From positions 1,364,001 to 1,428,000 of the forward strand of contig JAHDVF020000880.1 in assembly GCA_022606425.2 (NCBI GenBank): 64,000 nucleotides of DNA, given 5' to 3'. The notes beneath the pieces are model-generated. The model saw only the letters and a program-made list of their open reading frames with translations. It did not search any database and was not told the origin of the DNA. Source of the DNA: Lepidostoma basale. Its lineage: Eukaryota; Arthropoda; Insecta; Trichoptera; Lepidostomatidae. Of the stretch, positions 52,339 through 63,119 are shown in pieces (position 1 is the first letter of the stretch; each line of letters starts with the position of its first letter). Made by a program: the position numbers and the translations under genes.

Positions 52339-52606
52339 GGGTATCAGGCAGTAGCGGTACTGCCATATAGGCCCAGAAGCCCGACTTGCGTAAGAAATTT
52401 TGAATCAAAACCCCAAAATCTAAGAAATCCTGCCTCCGCATAAACCATCAATACACCAAATCACCTTCCAACAATGTTCCCATCAGATATAAGAGGAATA
52501 GCCACAAGAGCTGAACCTCAGTAAGCCAAAAGAGTTTTTGATTAAAAATTTTTTACACATGCTGGGCTTCTGGGCTTCTATGGGAGTACCGCTACTGGTA
52601 TCAGGA
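52339..52606. repeat. Inverted-repeat element with repeat H centre
   Basis: Left arm GGGTATCAGGCAGTAGCGGT, ACTGCCATATAGGCCCAGAA (52339-52384) and right arm TTCTGGGCTTCTATGGGAGT, ACCGCTACTGGTATCAG (52561-52605) are inverted copies. The centre carries repeat H words shared with 48755-48870. Confidence 0.65.
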
Positions 52607-52878
52607 CAAGATTCTTGCGGATGTGCTCTCAGAGAGTGTTAAAGTATTTTGATCATATACCCCGAAGAAATCAGGACAACCTCAACAGCATCGCCAAAGT
52701 AAGCGATCAAAAGAAGGAACACCAAGCCGCTGGTCCGTTCAAATCTGGGAGCTGACTGGTCTCTAATTAGCTGCAACCTAGAGTCTGGCGGTGACAGGAG
52801 AGCATGGCGTGCCATGGACAATAGTTTATAAAATGGACACGACCCCCAATCGTAAGGAATACGACTAAGAAGAAAATG
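52607..52878 (+). pseudogene. LINE 3' fragment (post-RT domain)
   Basis: Plus strand gives YFDHIPRRNQDNLNSIAK, then (shifted) RRNTKPLVRSNLGADWSLIS, CNLESGGDRRAWRAMDNSL and CACGACCCCCAATCGTAAGG, AATACGACTAAGAAGAAAAT. The H-I-x-R-R ... D-R-x-x-W-R-x-x-V pattern is that of LINE ORF2 C-termini. Confidence 0.6.
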
Positions 52879-52879
52879 T

Positions 52880-53060
52880 TGGTCGGGTGGTAGTCTAGAA
52901 GATAGAATGCTAGGCCCCCGATTCAGGGGGTCTGTGTTCAAAACTGGACACAAAAGAATTCATTATTGATGAAAATTAGATATTTTCTGCTCATATTGGA
53001 GATTAAAAAATCAATTTTAAAACCATCGTTTTAAATCTTTGGTGGGGGGCTTTAAAACGA
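52880..53060 (+). repeat. SINE family 2, plus strand
   Basis: GTTGGTCGGGTGGTAGTCTA, GAAGATAGAATGCTAGGCCC, GTGTTCAAAACTGGACAC, then TTTCTGCTCATATTGGAGAT and TTTAAATCTTTGGTGGGGGG. B-box mutated. Confidence 0.7.
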
Positions 53061-53287
53061 AGCAAATATTTTATTGGTTTAAAAATAAATGATAAAACCC
53101 TTCGTATTAATCCACAGTTAAGCTTTTATATTTAATAGTTTTGACCAAACTGGTCTTGGTTTGACCCAAGGTTCATCAGTGCAGTATTATATCTACGTAT
53201 GTCCGCAGCTAGGGGCATCCTCTTTGACCAACGATTTGAAGATCGTTGTAGACTCCGTTTTGAGGGAAGTTGTTAACAAGATTTCAA

Positions 53288-53390
53288 AAAATCTTCTTAT
53301 TCTTCTTCTACTTTAGCTTATTTCCGTCCACTCTTGGACAAAGGCTTCCTCCATTCGCGTCTTGTGCAAACTGAATTTAGGTTATTCGGA
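53288..53390 (-). repeat. GAA-tailed LINE 3' end
   Basis: TCTTCTTATTCTTCTTCTAC, TTCCGTCCACTCTTGGACAA, AGGCTTCCTCCATTCGCG resemble 16240-16300 and 48133-48200. Confidence 0.45.
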
Positions 53391-53578
53391 CGACCTTCGT
53401 GGCCGAGTGGTAAGTGCTTTGACTGCCACCCCGAAGGTCCCGGGTTTGATTCCCGGCGATGGCAGTGTTATTGTCACACTGCCTCTGGTCTGGTGCAGAA
53501 TTCACGTGACAATAAAATGGCGATAGATTAGCCACCTATCACATGTCACAAGAATCAATATGATAGCTTTATCCCTTA
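53391..53578 (+). repeat. SINE family 1, plus strand
   Basis: CGACCTTCGTGGCCGAGTGG, TAAGTGCTTTGACTGCCACC, GGTCCCGGGTTTGATTCCCG and CACTGCCTCTGGTCTGGTGC. Good A-box region; B-box has one change (GGTTTGATTCC). 3' tail truncated. Confidence 0.8.
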
Positions 53579-53965
53579 CATCGATTTGGCTCGCGCTGTA
53601 ATGATGTGAAAAGCGATTCAACAAAATAATAATAATTATAAAAAATACTGTTCAGGCATACTTTCACGTAGCTGTGGTCACCCTGCACTTTTCTTTGCCG
53701 TCCACGGTCTCCATGTCCATTTTTCGTCCGAGCTTGCCACTTTAGAGTCGCTACCCGGTGGACAATGTCAGTGACCTTTGTTTTTTCTCTCACCGTATCG
53801 TTTCTGACTCTGTTTCTTGACTTATTCCTAACATAGCTCTTTCCATGGCTCTATGAGTCACTCGTATTTTCTCGGCACTTTGTTTGGACAATTTTACAGT
53901 TTCGAGATCATAAGTAGAAACTGGAAGCAAAAACTTATATATTTCGCTTATTGAAATTTTTTCTA
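53579..53965 (-). pseudogene. LINE 3' fragment (post-RT domain)
   Basis: Minus strand encodes FLLPVSTYDLETVKLSKQSA, EKIRVTHRAMERAMLGIS-like sequence, then TVREKTKVTDIVHRVATLKW, QARTKNGHGDRGRQRKVQGD. L-T-Y-x-x-E-T and A-M-E-R-x-M-L-G-I-x are well-known words of insect LINE ORF2 C-termini. Broken by frameshifts. Confidence 0.65.
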
Positions 53966-54270
53966 GAACTCTTATTTACTAACGGTTAACATTATATCCA
54001 GTTTAAATCATGTTTTTCAAAATGTTTTAATTTTGAAACACTGTTATTAAACGTTATTTAATAAATTTTGAAAGATTTTCTTAACAGCTATTTCGCCAAT
54101 CTATATCGGCATGATCAGTAGCTACAAACATCTAAAATTTCAGTTTTTTGTAGCCTAATGATGCCAACATACATTATAGAGCTCATAAAAAATAATAAAA
54201 AAAATAAACTTTGATACGAAGCCATTGGTGGTTTGATATATTAACATTTTTAGTTTAAATGTTTTCATTA

Positions 54271-54424
54271 AGTATAAACCACTTTATTTGAGTAAGTAGC
54301 GCCAACCTGTTTCACTCCTTAGTGAGCTTCCTTAGGGTTATACATAAAGAAGAGGAAGGAAGAAGGCTCGTTACATAGTGTAACCGGTTGGCGCTACTTA
54401 CTCAAATAATGTGGTTTATACTAT
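54271..54424. repeat. Repeat R1-type palindrome
   Basis: Left arm AGTATAAACCACTTTATTTG, AGTAAGTAGCGCCAACCTGT; right arm ACCGGTTGGCGCTACTTACT, CAAATAATGTGGTTTATACT. The inner part has CTTCCTTAGGGTTATAC, like CTTCGTCAGGGTAACAG in R1 at 1310. It shows that R1 ends are palindromic. Confidence 0.75.
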
Positions 54425-54605
54425 TTGAATGAGTGTTTAATTTTATTTTACACAAATAAATTGTTATACGTATAATAATAGTTTTTCAAAATTTAAATAT
54501 AATATTTAATATTATTTAATTGTTCTTTAATATAATAAGTGTCAGATTTACTTTAAACGAAATGCCAAATTTGAAAATTACTTCTATTCGTTTTTCAATG
54601 TGTAG

Positions 54606-54713
54606 ATCAAAATTTCGTACATAAACAATTTAGAAGGATAGGTACTGTGATAGAACAAAGACAACCAACACGCTTGCGTCCAGGTCGTTCACAAGACAGC
54701 ATCAATTATGAAG
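54606..54713 (+). CDS. Candidate cytoplasmic exon of the same gene
   Basis: 108 bp open in one frame between a pyrimidine-rich TTTTTCAATGTGTAG acceptor and a GTTAGT donor, phase 1 on both sides. Encodes QNFVHKQFRRIGTVIEQRQP followed by TRLRPGRSQDSINYE. It is not similar to the surrounding repeats and has coding-like composition. It would suit a Dscam-type basic cytoplasmic segment, but its entry phase (1) does not match the donor at 33586 (phase 0). At least one exon would have to lie in between, or the exon belongs to another transcript. Confidence 0.45.
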
Positions 54714-55780
54714 GTTAGTGCATCATTCCCTCTTTATGTTATTATTTTTTATTATCTTTTCCCAAAATAATATAAAATTTATTAAAATCTCTTTATGAAT
54801 ACAGAACTTTATATCCCAGATGTATAATGTATGTGCTAATATAATTTATGGTTAATAGTCATGAAGCTGTAGGAATGTATCACAAGCACCTAAAAATAAT
54901 GATATTACATAACTTCAGCGCGTGAATACGTAGTTTCGGATATATGTAAATCACTCCCTTCCCATTATGATTTAATTATTTGCGGCTTGATACAATTAGT
55001 ACAGAACACCCTGTCAAGGCTCGAACCGATTTGACGAGGGGTTGAAGGGTTAAGGCCGCCCGCACACCGAATGAAACACAATACATCTTTCAGAAATATT
55101 CTGTAGCTTCGAAGAACGTTAAAAAAATACCTGGCAATGATGTAACCTCAAATTTTTAATTTAAACAAAAACGTGTTTTACTGTGAAAATTTTTAAATTT
55201 GGTCTTTATACGAATGAAAACGTTTATTATCTAAACGTTTTATTATGTTTGTGACGTGTTTTACCTGTCTAAGGCATTATCAAATGATAAACCAACTCAA
55301 CGTAACTTCTAGTCCCTTATTTGATTTATTTCCGCTTCCCCGATCTCATAATTTCAAGTAAACAACAATTTACCCTGCCACTAAATTTAACGTTTTCCCC
55401 TCCACTTTTTCACCCATTGAGTGTATAAGTAATAACTCAATATCGTCTAACTGTTAAAATTCATTCACTGAAGAAGGGATGTTTGTGTCCTGAAACATGT
55501 GAAAAACGCAACAAAGTGTTGTGATAATACAATGTTTCCAAAGAAATATTGGCGAATATAGAAGAAAGTGATGGCGAATATAGAAGAAATACGGAATGGA
55601 AATTAATACAATGAAAAACATAACCTACGTGTTTGACTCACATTATAGTAAAATAGGGTATTTTATTTGTATTCTGTAGTTCGAACATGTGTATTCACCA
55701 ATTGATTGTTTTGTCATCGTTGCATTGAGTTACTATCTGTTTTTATTATGAAACACTGTTATAATACGTAACAGAATTTA
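54714..55780. repeat. Exon-free stretch with MITE-A arm and foldback debris
   Basis: 55205-55295 (TACGAATGAAAACGTTTATT, GTCTAAGGCATTATCAAATG) is a MITE-A left arm. 55480-55530 contains GTGTCCTGAAACATGTGAAA. The rest is unassigned. Confidence 0.45.
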
Positions 55781-55799
55781 ATGATTAATTTATGTATAT

Positions 55800-55985
55800 A
55801 AAACTCTTGTTTCTTTGTAACACCTGATTATGCCAACATAGCCGAAACAACAATGTAAGCAAAACAGCTGTCGTGACAATTTCACAGTAATTAATAAATA
55901 CATTTTCATACAGGTAATAAAATCAATATTGAAATAGTTAAAATGTTAAGTATCAAAGTGTCTCGGCCAAAAAAACGGGTTACAA
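55800..55985. repeat. MITE-C copy
   Basis: TTGTAACACCTGATTATGCC, AACATAGCCGAAACAACAAT, then GTTAAAATGTTAAGTATCAA, AGTGTCTCGGCCAAAAAAAC. Compare 11593-11700 and 57905-58060. Confidence 0.55.
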
Positions 55986-56184
55986 TAAGTTGTTAAAATA
56001 ACTATGGTATATACTCGTATATACCTCTGGCTGAAGAGGAAATCACTCTCGGGTGTTGTCTGCACCTCAAGGATACATATAAAAACATTGGCCCAAAGAT
56101 ACAAAACTGTAGTAGTGCAGTATGTCAAGCACAATTGTGCAAAGTGATGGACTGTGAAGAACAATAACAATCGTAAAGTCTACG

Positions 56185-56710
56185 GTGCTGATATGAAAAT
56201 GCTAAGATGGGCAGGTGGCGTTACAAGACTAGATCACATTATAAATGAACGCGTTATTGGCAGCTTCAAAGTTTCCGTAATAACAGAAAACCTGAAAGAG
56301 ACGCGAGCCATGTGATATGCCGAGACTGAGACTATATTGTTGATAAAGCGCTAAACTTCCTAAACTCATAATGGCACAGAGTTAGCCTGCTAGTAACTTG
56401 GTGGACCAGCGTTAGAATGAACTAAGGAGCAAATAGGTATTTTTGTTCCCGATGCACGCAGATGATGTTCACGCAGAACCAACCTGCCTTTGGTGATGCC
56501 AGTAGGAAGAGCAATTCGGACGTTGAATCTAATCGTCTTGGATTTGGACATTTTCAGTGTCAGTGAGGCAGTGTTCATAAAAATATATATTACGAATTCT
56601 GGAAAGAGTCACTGACGTCGATTTTTTGGTTTCATGTCGTTGTTTTGTTTTTATTACACCGTTTTGTGTCCAAATGAGTGGCCTTAATGTATTTCGTTTG
56701 TTATGTATAA
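56185..56710 (+). pseudogene. Two LINE 3' fragments
   Basis: 56185-56400 encodes GADMKMLRWAGGVTRLDHII, NERVIGSFKVSVITENLKET and RAM, the M-R-M-L-R-W-x-x-G-V-x-R-x-D-x-I-x-N-E block of LINE ORF2. 56400-56710 follows the LINE-C 3' pattern (GCAGAACCAACCTGCCTTTG, GTGATGCCAGTAGGAAGAGC). Confidence 0.6.
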
Positions 56711-56869
56711 ATAAATAAATACGCGTACATAAATAAACACAATTGATTTATGTTGATAACATAGCCAAAATCGAATAGTGTGTTACCTGCGAGCAAGCAA
56801 GAAGGAACGCCCTATGAGAGAGTTTCCATAATTATGTATACAGCTTGATCATCATATTCTTCTTCAATT

Positions 56870-57440
56870 ATATCGGGTGATCTGTGATCTTGGTGATCTT
56901 GGATCGCTCAATCACCATATTATGTTTCCAATATGCATCTTCGTCTCTATTGAGATACAATTAATTCTGTTATCTTTGAATTTGCCTCCTCTTGGGATGC
57001 AAAAGACCAGTTATCTCTCCATCTTTTGGATATCTTTCCAGGTGGACGTTAGTCTAAGGGTATCCGATATGGAGCAGTGTTATGTGATTTTGTACGGTTT
57101 ACACGAGTGTCTCTTCGTTTTATTCCATATCACGATGTCCTCAGTGCTAAAAATCTGTATTTCTTATTTCTGTATTTCTATGCCTCTGAATATTTTTCCT
57201 GAAATAGCGCGACGAGTATACGAGTATGTACAATATATTTGCTACCTTAAAAAAATAAATCCGACTACACCATTTACTGCGAAGCCGGCTTAAAGAAGGG
57301 TAGCTAACTCCAACAGCGAAGCCTTAAGCGTACATCCTACAGCCTACATACAGCCTGTAGGTCAGCGAGCCCTCTTGATGGCTTGATAATAATATGATGT
57401 TGAACTTCCTCTTGGCTCGGAATATCTGAAAGCAAAGTTA
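56870..57440. repeat. Repeat G fragment and unassigned sequence
   Basis: 56876-56975 is the 3' part of repeat G (CAATATGCATCTTCGTCTCT, ATTGAGATACAATTAATTC). The 138-codon ORF over 56877-57293 begins inside this repeat and has no recognisable family, so it is not called a gene. Confidence 0.45.
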
Positions 57441-57895
57441 AATTCCAGATAACATTCACAACTATTGAATTCAACGCCGTTTAAACAATGATATGCCAAA
57501 TCAACGGCATTTTGATGAAGTTATTTGAGCAAAATTAATTCGCTAGATTATGCTTTGTAGTTCATTATGCGAGTTCCGGGCTTTGACGTTTAACTTACAT
57601 AATATAAATATATAGAGAATAATAGACTTTAGACAACTTTAGACAAGCCATTTGAAAATCATGCAGGGTTTTTATCTTTTTATTTACGAGTACATTAACG
57701 TCAGTTCTAGATTATATTACATGTATCTACATAGACGTTTTTTTAATGAATCACTTGAAATGAATCGAGTAAAATACTGCTTTAACCCATATTACAAAAT
57801 AAAAGTACTCTTAAACTTAAATTAATCTTCTGATTTGAGTCAAAGAATATAAAAATAAAAATAAAGGTTCGAAAAATCACGAAAATTTGACATTT
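57441..57895. other. No recognised feature
   Basis: AT-rich sequence with no repeat or exon signal. Confidence 0.4.
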
Positions 57896-58065
57896 GATAT
57901 ATTATTATAACACCAGATGATGTCATCATAGGTTGACGAAACAGCTGCCGCGAAAAATAAAAATACAATAGTGATACATAAAACAAAAACTTTTTTTTTT
58001 TAATTTAGCAGTTTATAATGTTAAAGTATCATAGTGTTTCCGCCAAAACAATGGACTATTTAAAA
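57895..58065. repeat. MITE-C copy
   Basis: ATATTATTATAACACCAGAT, GATGTCATCATAGGTTGACG, AAACAGCTGCCGCG, then GTTAAAGTATCATAGTGTTT and CCGCCAAAACAATGGAC. Almost collinear with 11588-11695. Confidence 0.65.
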
Positions 58066-58399
58066 ATACACCATTTAAAACATATGTTGTATTTTAATAC
58101 TTTATTTGAAAAGGCTTAATTTCCACATGAAGTACGAGAACGTAATTTTTTTAAATTTTTTATGTAACACTCAACTAAAAAAATACTTGATCCATTTAAA
58201 AGTACGTGGTATTCGAACCTTCCAACTGCGTTACTTATTCTAAGGAGGCATTTTTAACACTATGCATAATCACAGTGGAATAAAATTAAAAAGATATGCA
58301 ACACAGAAAACAAAAAATATTATTAGGGGTACCCATAAGTAATGTCGTTTTTTTCAATGAAATTCACAACAATTATTTTTATACTTTATTTAACTTTTC

Positions 58400-59421
58400 T
58401 TATATAAAATTATTCCCCATATAATCTATAACCTTCTGCCACCTTTTTTTTAAATCATCCATGCCCTTCTTGTAAAATTCAGCGGATTTTGACTGAAAAT
58501 ATTGTGATTGGGCAGTATTCACCTCTCCTAAAGAATTGAAATTTTGATATCTTAAAAAATATTCCATAGAACGAAATAAATAAGAATCAGATGGTGCAAG
58601 AACCGGAGAGTATGGAGGATGCAACAGGGTGACCCACCCAAGATTTTTTACGCGTCAATTTTGCAAAATGAGCTCGCGCGTTATCGTGCTGAAGAGTAAT
58701 GGCGCTTCTATTTACCAAAGATGGCCTCTTTTGGCGTAGTGCTTCATTAAAGCTATCCAACTGTTGACAGTATAACTCTGCCGACACTGTCTGACCTTGT
58801 GGCAATAGTTCGAAGTAAATGATTCCTTTCGAAACCCAATAAACACATTATAACCCTTTTTTAGAATGCAATGACCGTTAAGGGGTTGAAACGGCCTTTT
58901 GTCCGCATTTTAGCCATTGTTTTTTTTTCGTTATGTTTGAATTAAACCTATTTCTCATCACCAGTCACTAATTCTCAAAGAAATGGGCATAATTGTTCTT
59001 TTTCTAGCAATAATCTGCTTATGCTGAGCCGTTGAGCCACGTTGCGGTCGGTCAATGCGTGTGCGATCAAAACACCTTATTTTTTAATCTTGCCCAACTT
59101 CTTTAGGATCCTTTGAGTATTGGACCAGGATGTACCGACCTTTTCCGATAATTTCTCAATAATCAGCATCGGGTCGTCTTCGATTTCAGACTTTACGGCT
59201 GCTTCATCCGCCTGGATGGGTCGTCCACTTCGAGGCTCATCTTCCACACACAAATCACCAGATTCTATTTTTTTGAACCATCGTTGGCATTTGATGACAT
59301 CCAATATGTCACCGTAAATCTCGCAAACATCCTTCGTAGCTTCTGTCGCTTTCTTTTTCAAATGATATTGAAAAAGCATACAACTCCGCAGATGTTGTTC
59401 CAACGGACACGTCTCTACCAT
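58400..59421 (-). pseudogene. mariner transposase, frameshifted
   Basis: Begins MVETCPLEQHLRSCMLFQYH, KKKATEATKDVCEIYGD (helix-turn-helix region), then RWFKKIESGDLCVEDEPRSG, RPIQ, the F-x-x-F/G-D-x-x-x-x-D-x-x-R-x-G-R-P linker, and LSEKVGTSWSNTQRILKKLG. After frame changes it continues ALRQKRPSLVNRSAITLQHD, NARAHFAK (second catalytic Asp in the HDNA motif) and MHPPYSPVLAPSDSYLFRSM (third Asp), ending KKRWQKVIDYMGNNFI. Length, motifs and TIRs fit Tc1/mariner DD34D. At least two shifts (near 58800-59075 and 58600-58625) inactivate it. Confidence 0.85.
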
Positions 59422-59581
59422 TGTCGTCAGAGGGATAAAGAAACCGTTTTATTTTGTCTCAAGGCCACGAGCAGGTAGCCGCTACACAATAAAAACTTAT
59501 AACAGGTACTTACTGCATAACAGACCGAAGGAGACTATTTTAAAGATGGCGCATCGAAAATAACGACATTAATTATGGGTA

Positions 59582-62500
59582 ATAATAATAATAATAATAA
59601 TATGCTAACTTTTAAAGCGCCGTTTTTGTGATGTAATCACCTCTAGGGCGCATTAAGACGTGTTTTAAATCTTAAAAATCTAAATGTGACCGCTTAAAAA
59701 ACGATCGGTTTAAAAGTATAGTAGAACAAAGTATAAATGTTTAAATTGGGTATGAAATATGAAAAAGATGGGTTTTCAATTTAGATCTGAAATCTGTCGG
59801 ATCATTTATGCATCTAAGGTGTGAAGGGAGATTGTTCCAAGCTGATGGACCGGCTACCGCGAACGCTCGATCCCCGAAATTTGTACTGGGGCAACGCTTC
59901 GGCTAACTAATCTTCCTATTGCTGAGGAGTTCGCCGAGCGAAGTGTGGATTTCCGTGAATTTAGGCTGTCCGTTATACAGAGTTCAGATATATAACTTGG
60001 TGCCATTCCATGTAGCGCTTTGAAGACTGTCCAGCAGAGTTTATACTGGATTCTTTCTGGACTTTTAAGCCAGTGAAGTTCTTTGAGATGTTGTGTTATA
60101 TGGGACTTTTTTGGAATGCCTTTAATGAGCCTTGCTGCTGCATTGAACGCAGATTGAAGTTTGTTTATTTGTTGTTTTGAAATGTTTGCATAAATTCCAT
60201 TACAAAAATCTAGTCGTGACACAACGAAGGAATTTACAAGAGTTTTGAAAGTGTCATGGGGAATACTCCTTTTGACGGATTTTAATCGTCTTAGGTGGAA
60301 GAAACTAGCGCTGACCGTGTTATTAATTTGGGATTTTAGAGACAGATTTGCGTCAAGATAAACACCAAGAAGCTTTGTGGAGTTTTTGGGAACGATATCA
60401 TTGTCAGCTGTTGAAATTGAGGAATGATCGATATGATGTTGACGCTTTGCGGAAGACGTCCAGAGAAATTCCGTTTTGGATGGATTTAGTTTAAGTTTGT
60501 TTGATACCATCCATCTGGATATGGCATCAATGCAGTTGACAGTTATTGACGTAAGATGTTTGGTGTCATCAGGGTTGCAGAAAAAATAAAGTTGCTGATC
60601 ATCAGCATAGCAATGTGAGAGGAGGCCAAAGGATTCTATTATTTTGGCAACGTCATTTGTAAACATGATAAATAAAAGGGGTCCTAAAACAGAGCCTTGT
60701 GGCACACCAGATTGGATATTAGTAAATGAGGATTTTTTACCTGCTAGCTGCACAGCTTGTGAACGATCCGACAGATATGAATTTAGCCAGTCTATGGCAT
60801 TACCTCTAAAACCATACGTGATCGCTTATCGTTGGATAAGATATGAGTGATCAATTGTGTCAAACGCAGCGCTCATGTCCAGAAGGGAGAGCAGTGCTAA
60901 TTTGCCCGATTCGTTTGCCAGTACTTAATCTGACATGACTCTAAGCAATCCCGTCTCCGTTGAATGGAAACGTCTGTAGGCGGATTGTAATTTAGACAAA
61001 ATATTATTTGTCGAAAGGTGATTAGAAATTTGGGAGGCTACAATTTTTTCAAGAACTTTAGAGATGAAAGGTAGATTTGAGACGGGCCGGAAGTTACTAA
61101 GATTTTCGGAATCTAGTTGAGGTTTTTTTAATATGGGAGAAACAATTGCTTTCTTGAGCAAAAAGGGGACTTGTCCTGTTAGAAGAGATTTGTTAAAATT
61201 TTTGACTAAAAATGGAGCAACATGGTGACAGCATCTCTTGAGAAGCCATATCGGAATCGGATCAAGCGAACACTGTTTATTAGGTGCGTTTAAGATAAGT
61301 TTAATCACTTCTTGAGGTGTTGTGATATTAAATTTAGTTAGAAGTTTTCCCTCATATGTCGTGAAAGTTGGTGGTGTTGTAGACGAATCACAGCGATTTT
61401 ATCTTCAAAGAATTGGGCGAAGTCCTGAGGAGATAATTTGGTAGAGGCCTTTTCTTGTTGATTATTTCCGAGTACTGATTTAACGGAATTCCATAGATGT
61501 CGGGGATTTTCCTTTTCCGATTCAATTTTACATTTCCAGTACTCCGATCTTTTCTTCTTGATCAGGTCTCTAAAAGAATTCTGCGATCTCACCCAGGCTT
61601 CTCTTGAAGAACTTAGGCCTGTGTTTCGGTACATACGTTCAAACTTACGCATTAGTCTCTTGTTTCTACGACATTCTTCATCAAACCATGCATTAGACAC
61701 TCGCACCCGGAGTGTTTTTGTCGAATGTGGAGCATGCTTGTCGAGAAGAGAAGTAAAAACATTGTAGTCGGTTTGAACTAATTCATCTAATGACATTTCG
61801 AGGGTATTGTTATTATATTTTTCACAAAAATGTGAGTTCATCAAGTCTCTTTCAAATTTTTCGAAATTGAAAGAGCGCCATGTACGTGAAGTGAAAGTTT
61901 GAAACACGGGTCGTGGTGGATGGAAAGGGATCTCCGTACGAATCATTTTGTGGTCCGAGAGTCCAATATCTATAACACTTGCCGGAGTGTTAACAGCATT
62001 TTTGTTGGAGATGAGGATATCCAGTAATCCACCTGCGGTATGTGTTGGCTCGGTAACCCATTGCTTGGACCCATAGCATTCCATTATGTCTAGGAATTTA
62101 TCACTAGACGATGAGGTTCTCTCTAATCGGATATTGATGTCTCCAACGTTGTCATCCAATGTTCAGAGAGGCTGGCCGCGAATTGTAGAAGTTCCGAGAA
62201 TTCTTCGTAAAATTTAACGCAGGTTGATTTAGATCCTGGTCGGTAAATAGTGAAAAGGGTGAAAGATGATCTTCCCGATGACACGCGACACCCAAGATGT
62301 TCAAACGTCTCGAAAACTCCGATTTTAATTCTCTCAATATGCAAGCCTTGCCGGGCGATGGTGACAATACCACCATGGTTTGTAAAATTAAGGTTATCCC
62401 TTGATTTTTCTTTTCTTATGGGTCTCACTTCATCTACCGTCACATTACCAAGAGCTTGCATATTTTTTAGACATATAGAATCGGAGCTTTCGTGCCACGT

Positions 62501-62839
62501 TTCTGTTAGGGTGAATAGATGTAGGTTTTGCGTTTTGAAGATATTATCTATTTCATCTTCCTTATTTCTAATTGACCGAGCATTCCAGCTTCCAATTCCA
62601 ATGTGTTTCTCCCGGAAAGAGTCTGATACCCGGTTCCCTTTCGTCGATTCTGCACTTGATACGGGGAGAGGTGGGCGTTTCACTTTCCTGCCAGCACGAC
62701 ATCCTCTGTGTCTTATCTTCTTAACATCTTCATCAGGTTGACGAAGAATATTAAGAGATATTAGGATGTTGACGATGTTTTGGTCAATTTCACTGATTCT
62801 ACTTCCGACTGATAATAATAATAAATCTTCCTTTGCGTA
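59582..62839 (-). mobile_element. L2/CR1-type LINE, 3.26 kb
   Basis: Minus-strand non-LTR retrotransposon ending in a (TTA)n microsatellite tail (plus-strand 59582-59603). It is flanked by GGTA on both sides (59578-59581, 62840-62843), a 4-bp target duplication. No upstream ORF1 is present, so it is probably 5'-truncated. L2/CR1 affinity is inferred from the endonuclease and RT sequence and the microsatellite tail. It carries several inactivating changes. Confidence 0.85.
59620..62830 (-). pseudogene. LINE ORF2: endonuclease and reverse transcriptase, broken
   Basis: From its 5' side: a basic leader (KVKRPPLPVSSAE), endonuclease GIGSWNARSIRNKEDEIDNI, FTLTETWHESSD, VGDINIRLE, then TAGGLLDILISNKNAVNTPA and LSDHKMIR. 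The linker has SFNFEKFERDLMNS and RVSNAWFDEECRRNKRLMRK. RT: KQCSLDPIPIWLLKR, NFRPVSNLPFISKVLEKIVA, LQSAYRRFHSTETGLLRVMS, LLDMSAAFDTIDHS (motif A), SGVPQGSVLGPLLFIMFTND and SHCYADDQQLYFFC (motif C). The 3' region gives FGDRAFAVAGPS-like and AWNNLP words after a further shift. Frame changes near 62140, 61320 and 59870, and stops at 60925 and about 60837, make it a dead copy. Confidence 0.85.
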
Positions 62840-62852
62840 GGTACCCCTAATA

Positions 62853-63119
62853 AATATCAAAAAACATTACTTTGAAATAAACCGTCTTAAATTAACACGA
62901 TTTTAATCAATATACAATATTTTTAACTATCCTACACTCTTGCCCTTTTTTACTACACCAAAAAATATCTAAGATTCGTTTTCGTCTATTGTTATTTAAT
63001 CTGTTCAAACACCCAAAATCATTAAATTAGTTTAAACAATGTAATACTTCGTATTATATATAAAATTTTAATGAACACGTATGTTTTAGAGACGTTTTAT
63101 TATACGAGTATACTGTAAC
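62853..63119. other. No recognised feature
   Basis: AT-rich sequence right of the mariner. Confidence 0.4.

Larger units (their letters stand above)
5600..54713 (+). other. Dscam: Dscam-family cell adhesion receptor gene, 3' part (locus span)
   Basis: Span of a multi-exon gene whose exons together encode end of Ig8, Ig9, FN3-1 to -4, Ig10, FN3-5 and -6, a transmembrane helix and a cytoplasmic tail. This Ig/FN3 order is diagnostic of the Dscam family, homophilic neuronal receptors for dendrite self-avoidance, axon guidance and synaptic specificity. Nineteen exons (5600-33595) have GT/AG borders and matching phases; a twentieth (54606-54713) is tentative. Family identity is firm: landmarks such as NGIGA, PARF-ITVKRNEPA, YEFW-AST-GEG and ISPYATF are seen. 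The paralogue is not resolved. Ig9 and FN3-1 differ clearly from what I know of the highly conserved Dscam1, so a Dscam2/3/4-type paralogue is inferred. No alternative exon arrays are seen here; in Dscam1 and Dscam2 the alternative ectodomain exons lie further upstream. The 5' half is outside the window. Introns hold nearly all the repeats listed below. Confidence 0.85.
58323..62850 (-). mobile_element. mariner element with LINE inserted in its right TIR
   Basis: Left TIR TTAGGGGTACCCATAAGTAA at 58323, flanked by TA (58321-58322). The right TIR is split: 59548-59581 plus 62844-62850 (CCCCTAA), followed by TA (62851-62852). Joining the halves gives a right TIR matching the left at about 31 of 33 positions. 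Without the insert the element is 1266 bp, a normal mariner length. The transposase is on the minus strand and broken. Mobile by cut-and-paste at TA in this family. Confidence 0.88.

Noticed and set aside
56877..57293. 138-codon ORF as a gene
   Set aside because: Begins in repeat G, has no recognisable domain and no splice or promoter context.
62250..62741. 163-codon plus-strand ORF
   Set aside because: Antisense shadow of the L2-like LINE endonuclease coding region.
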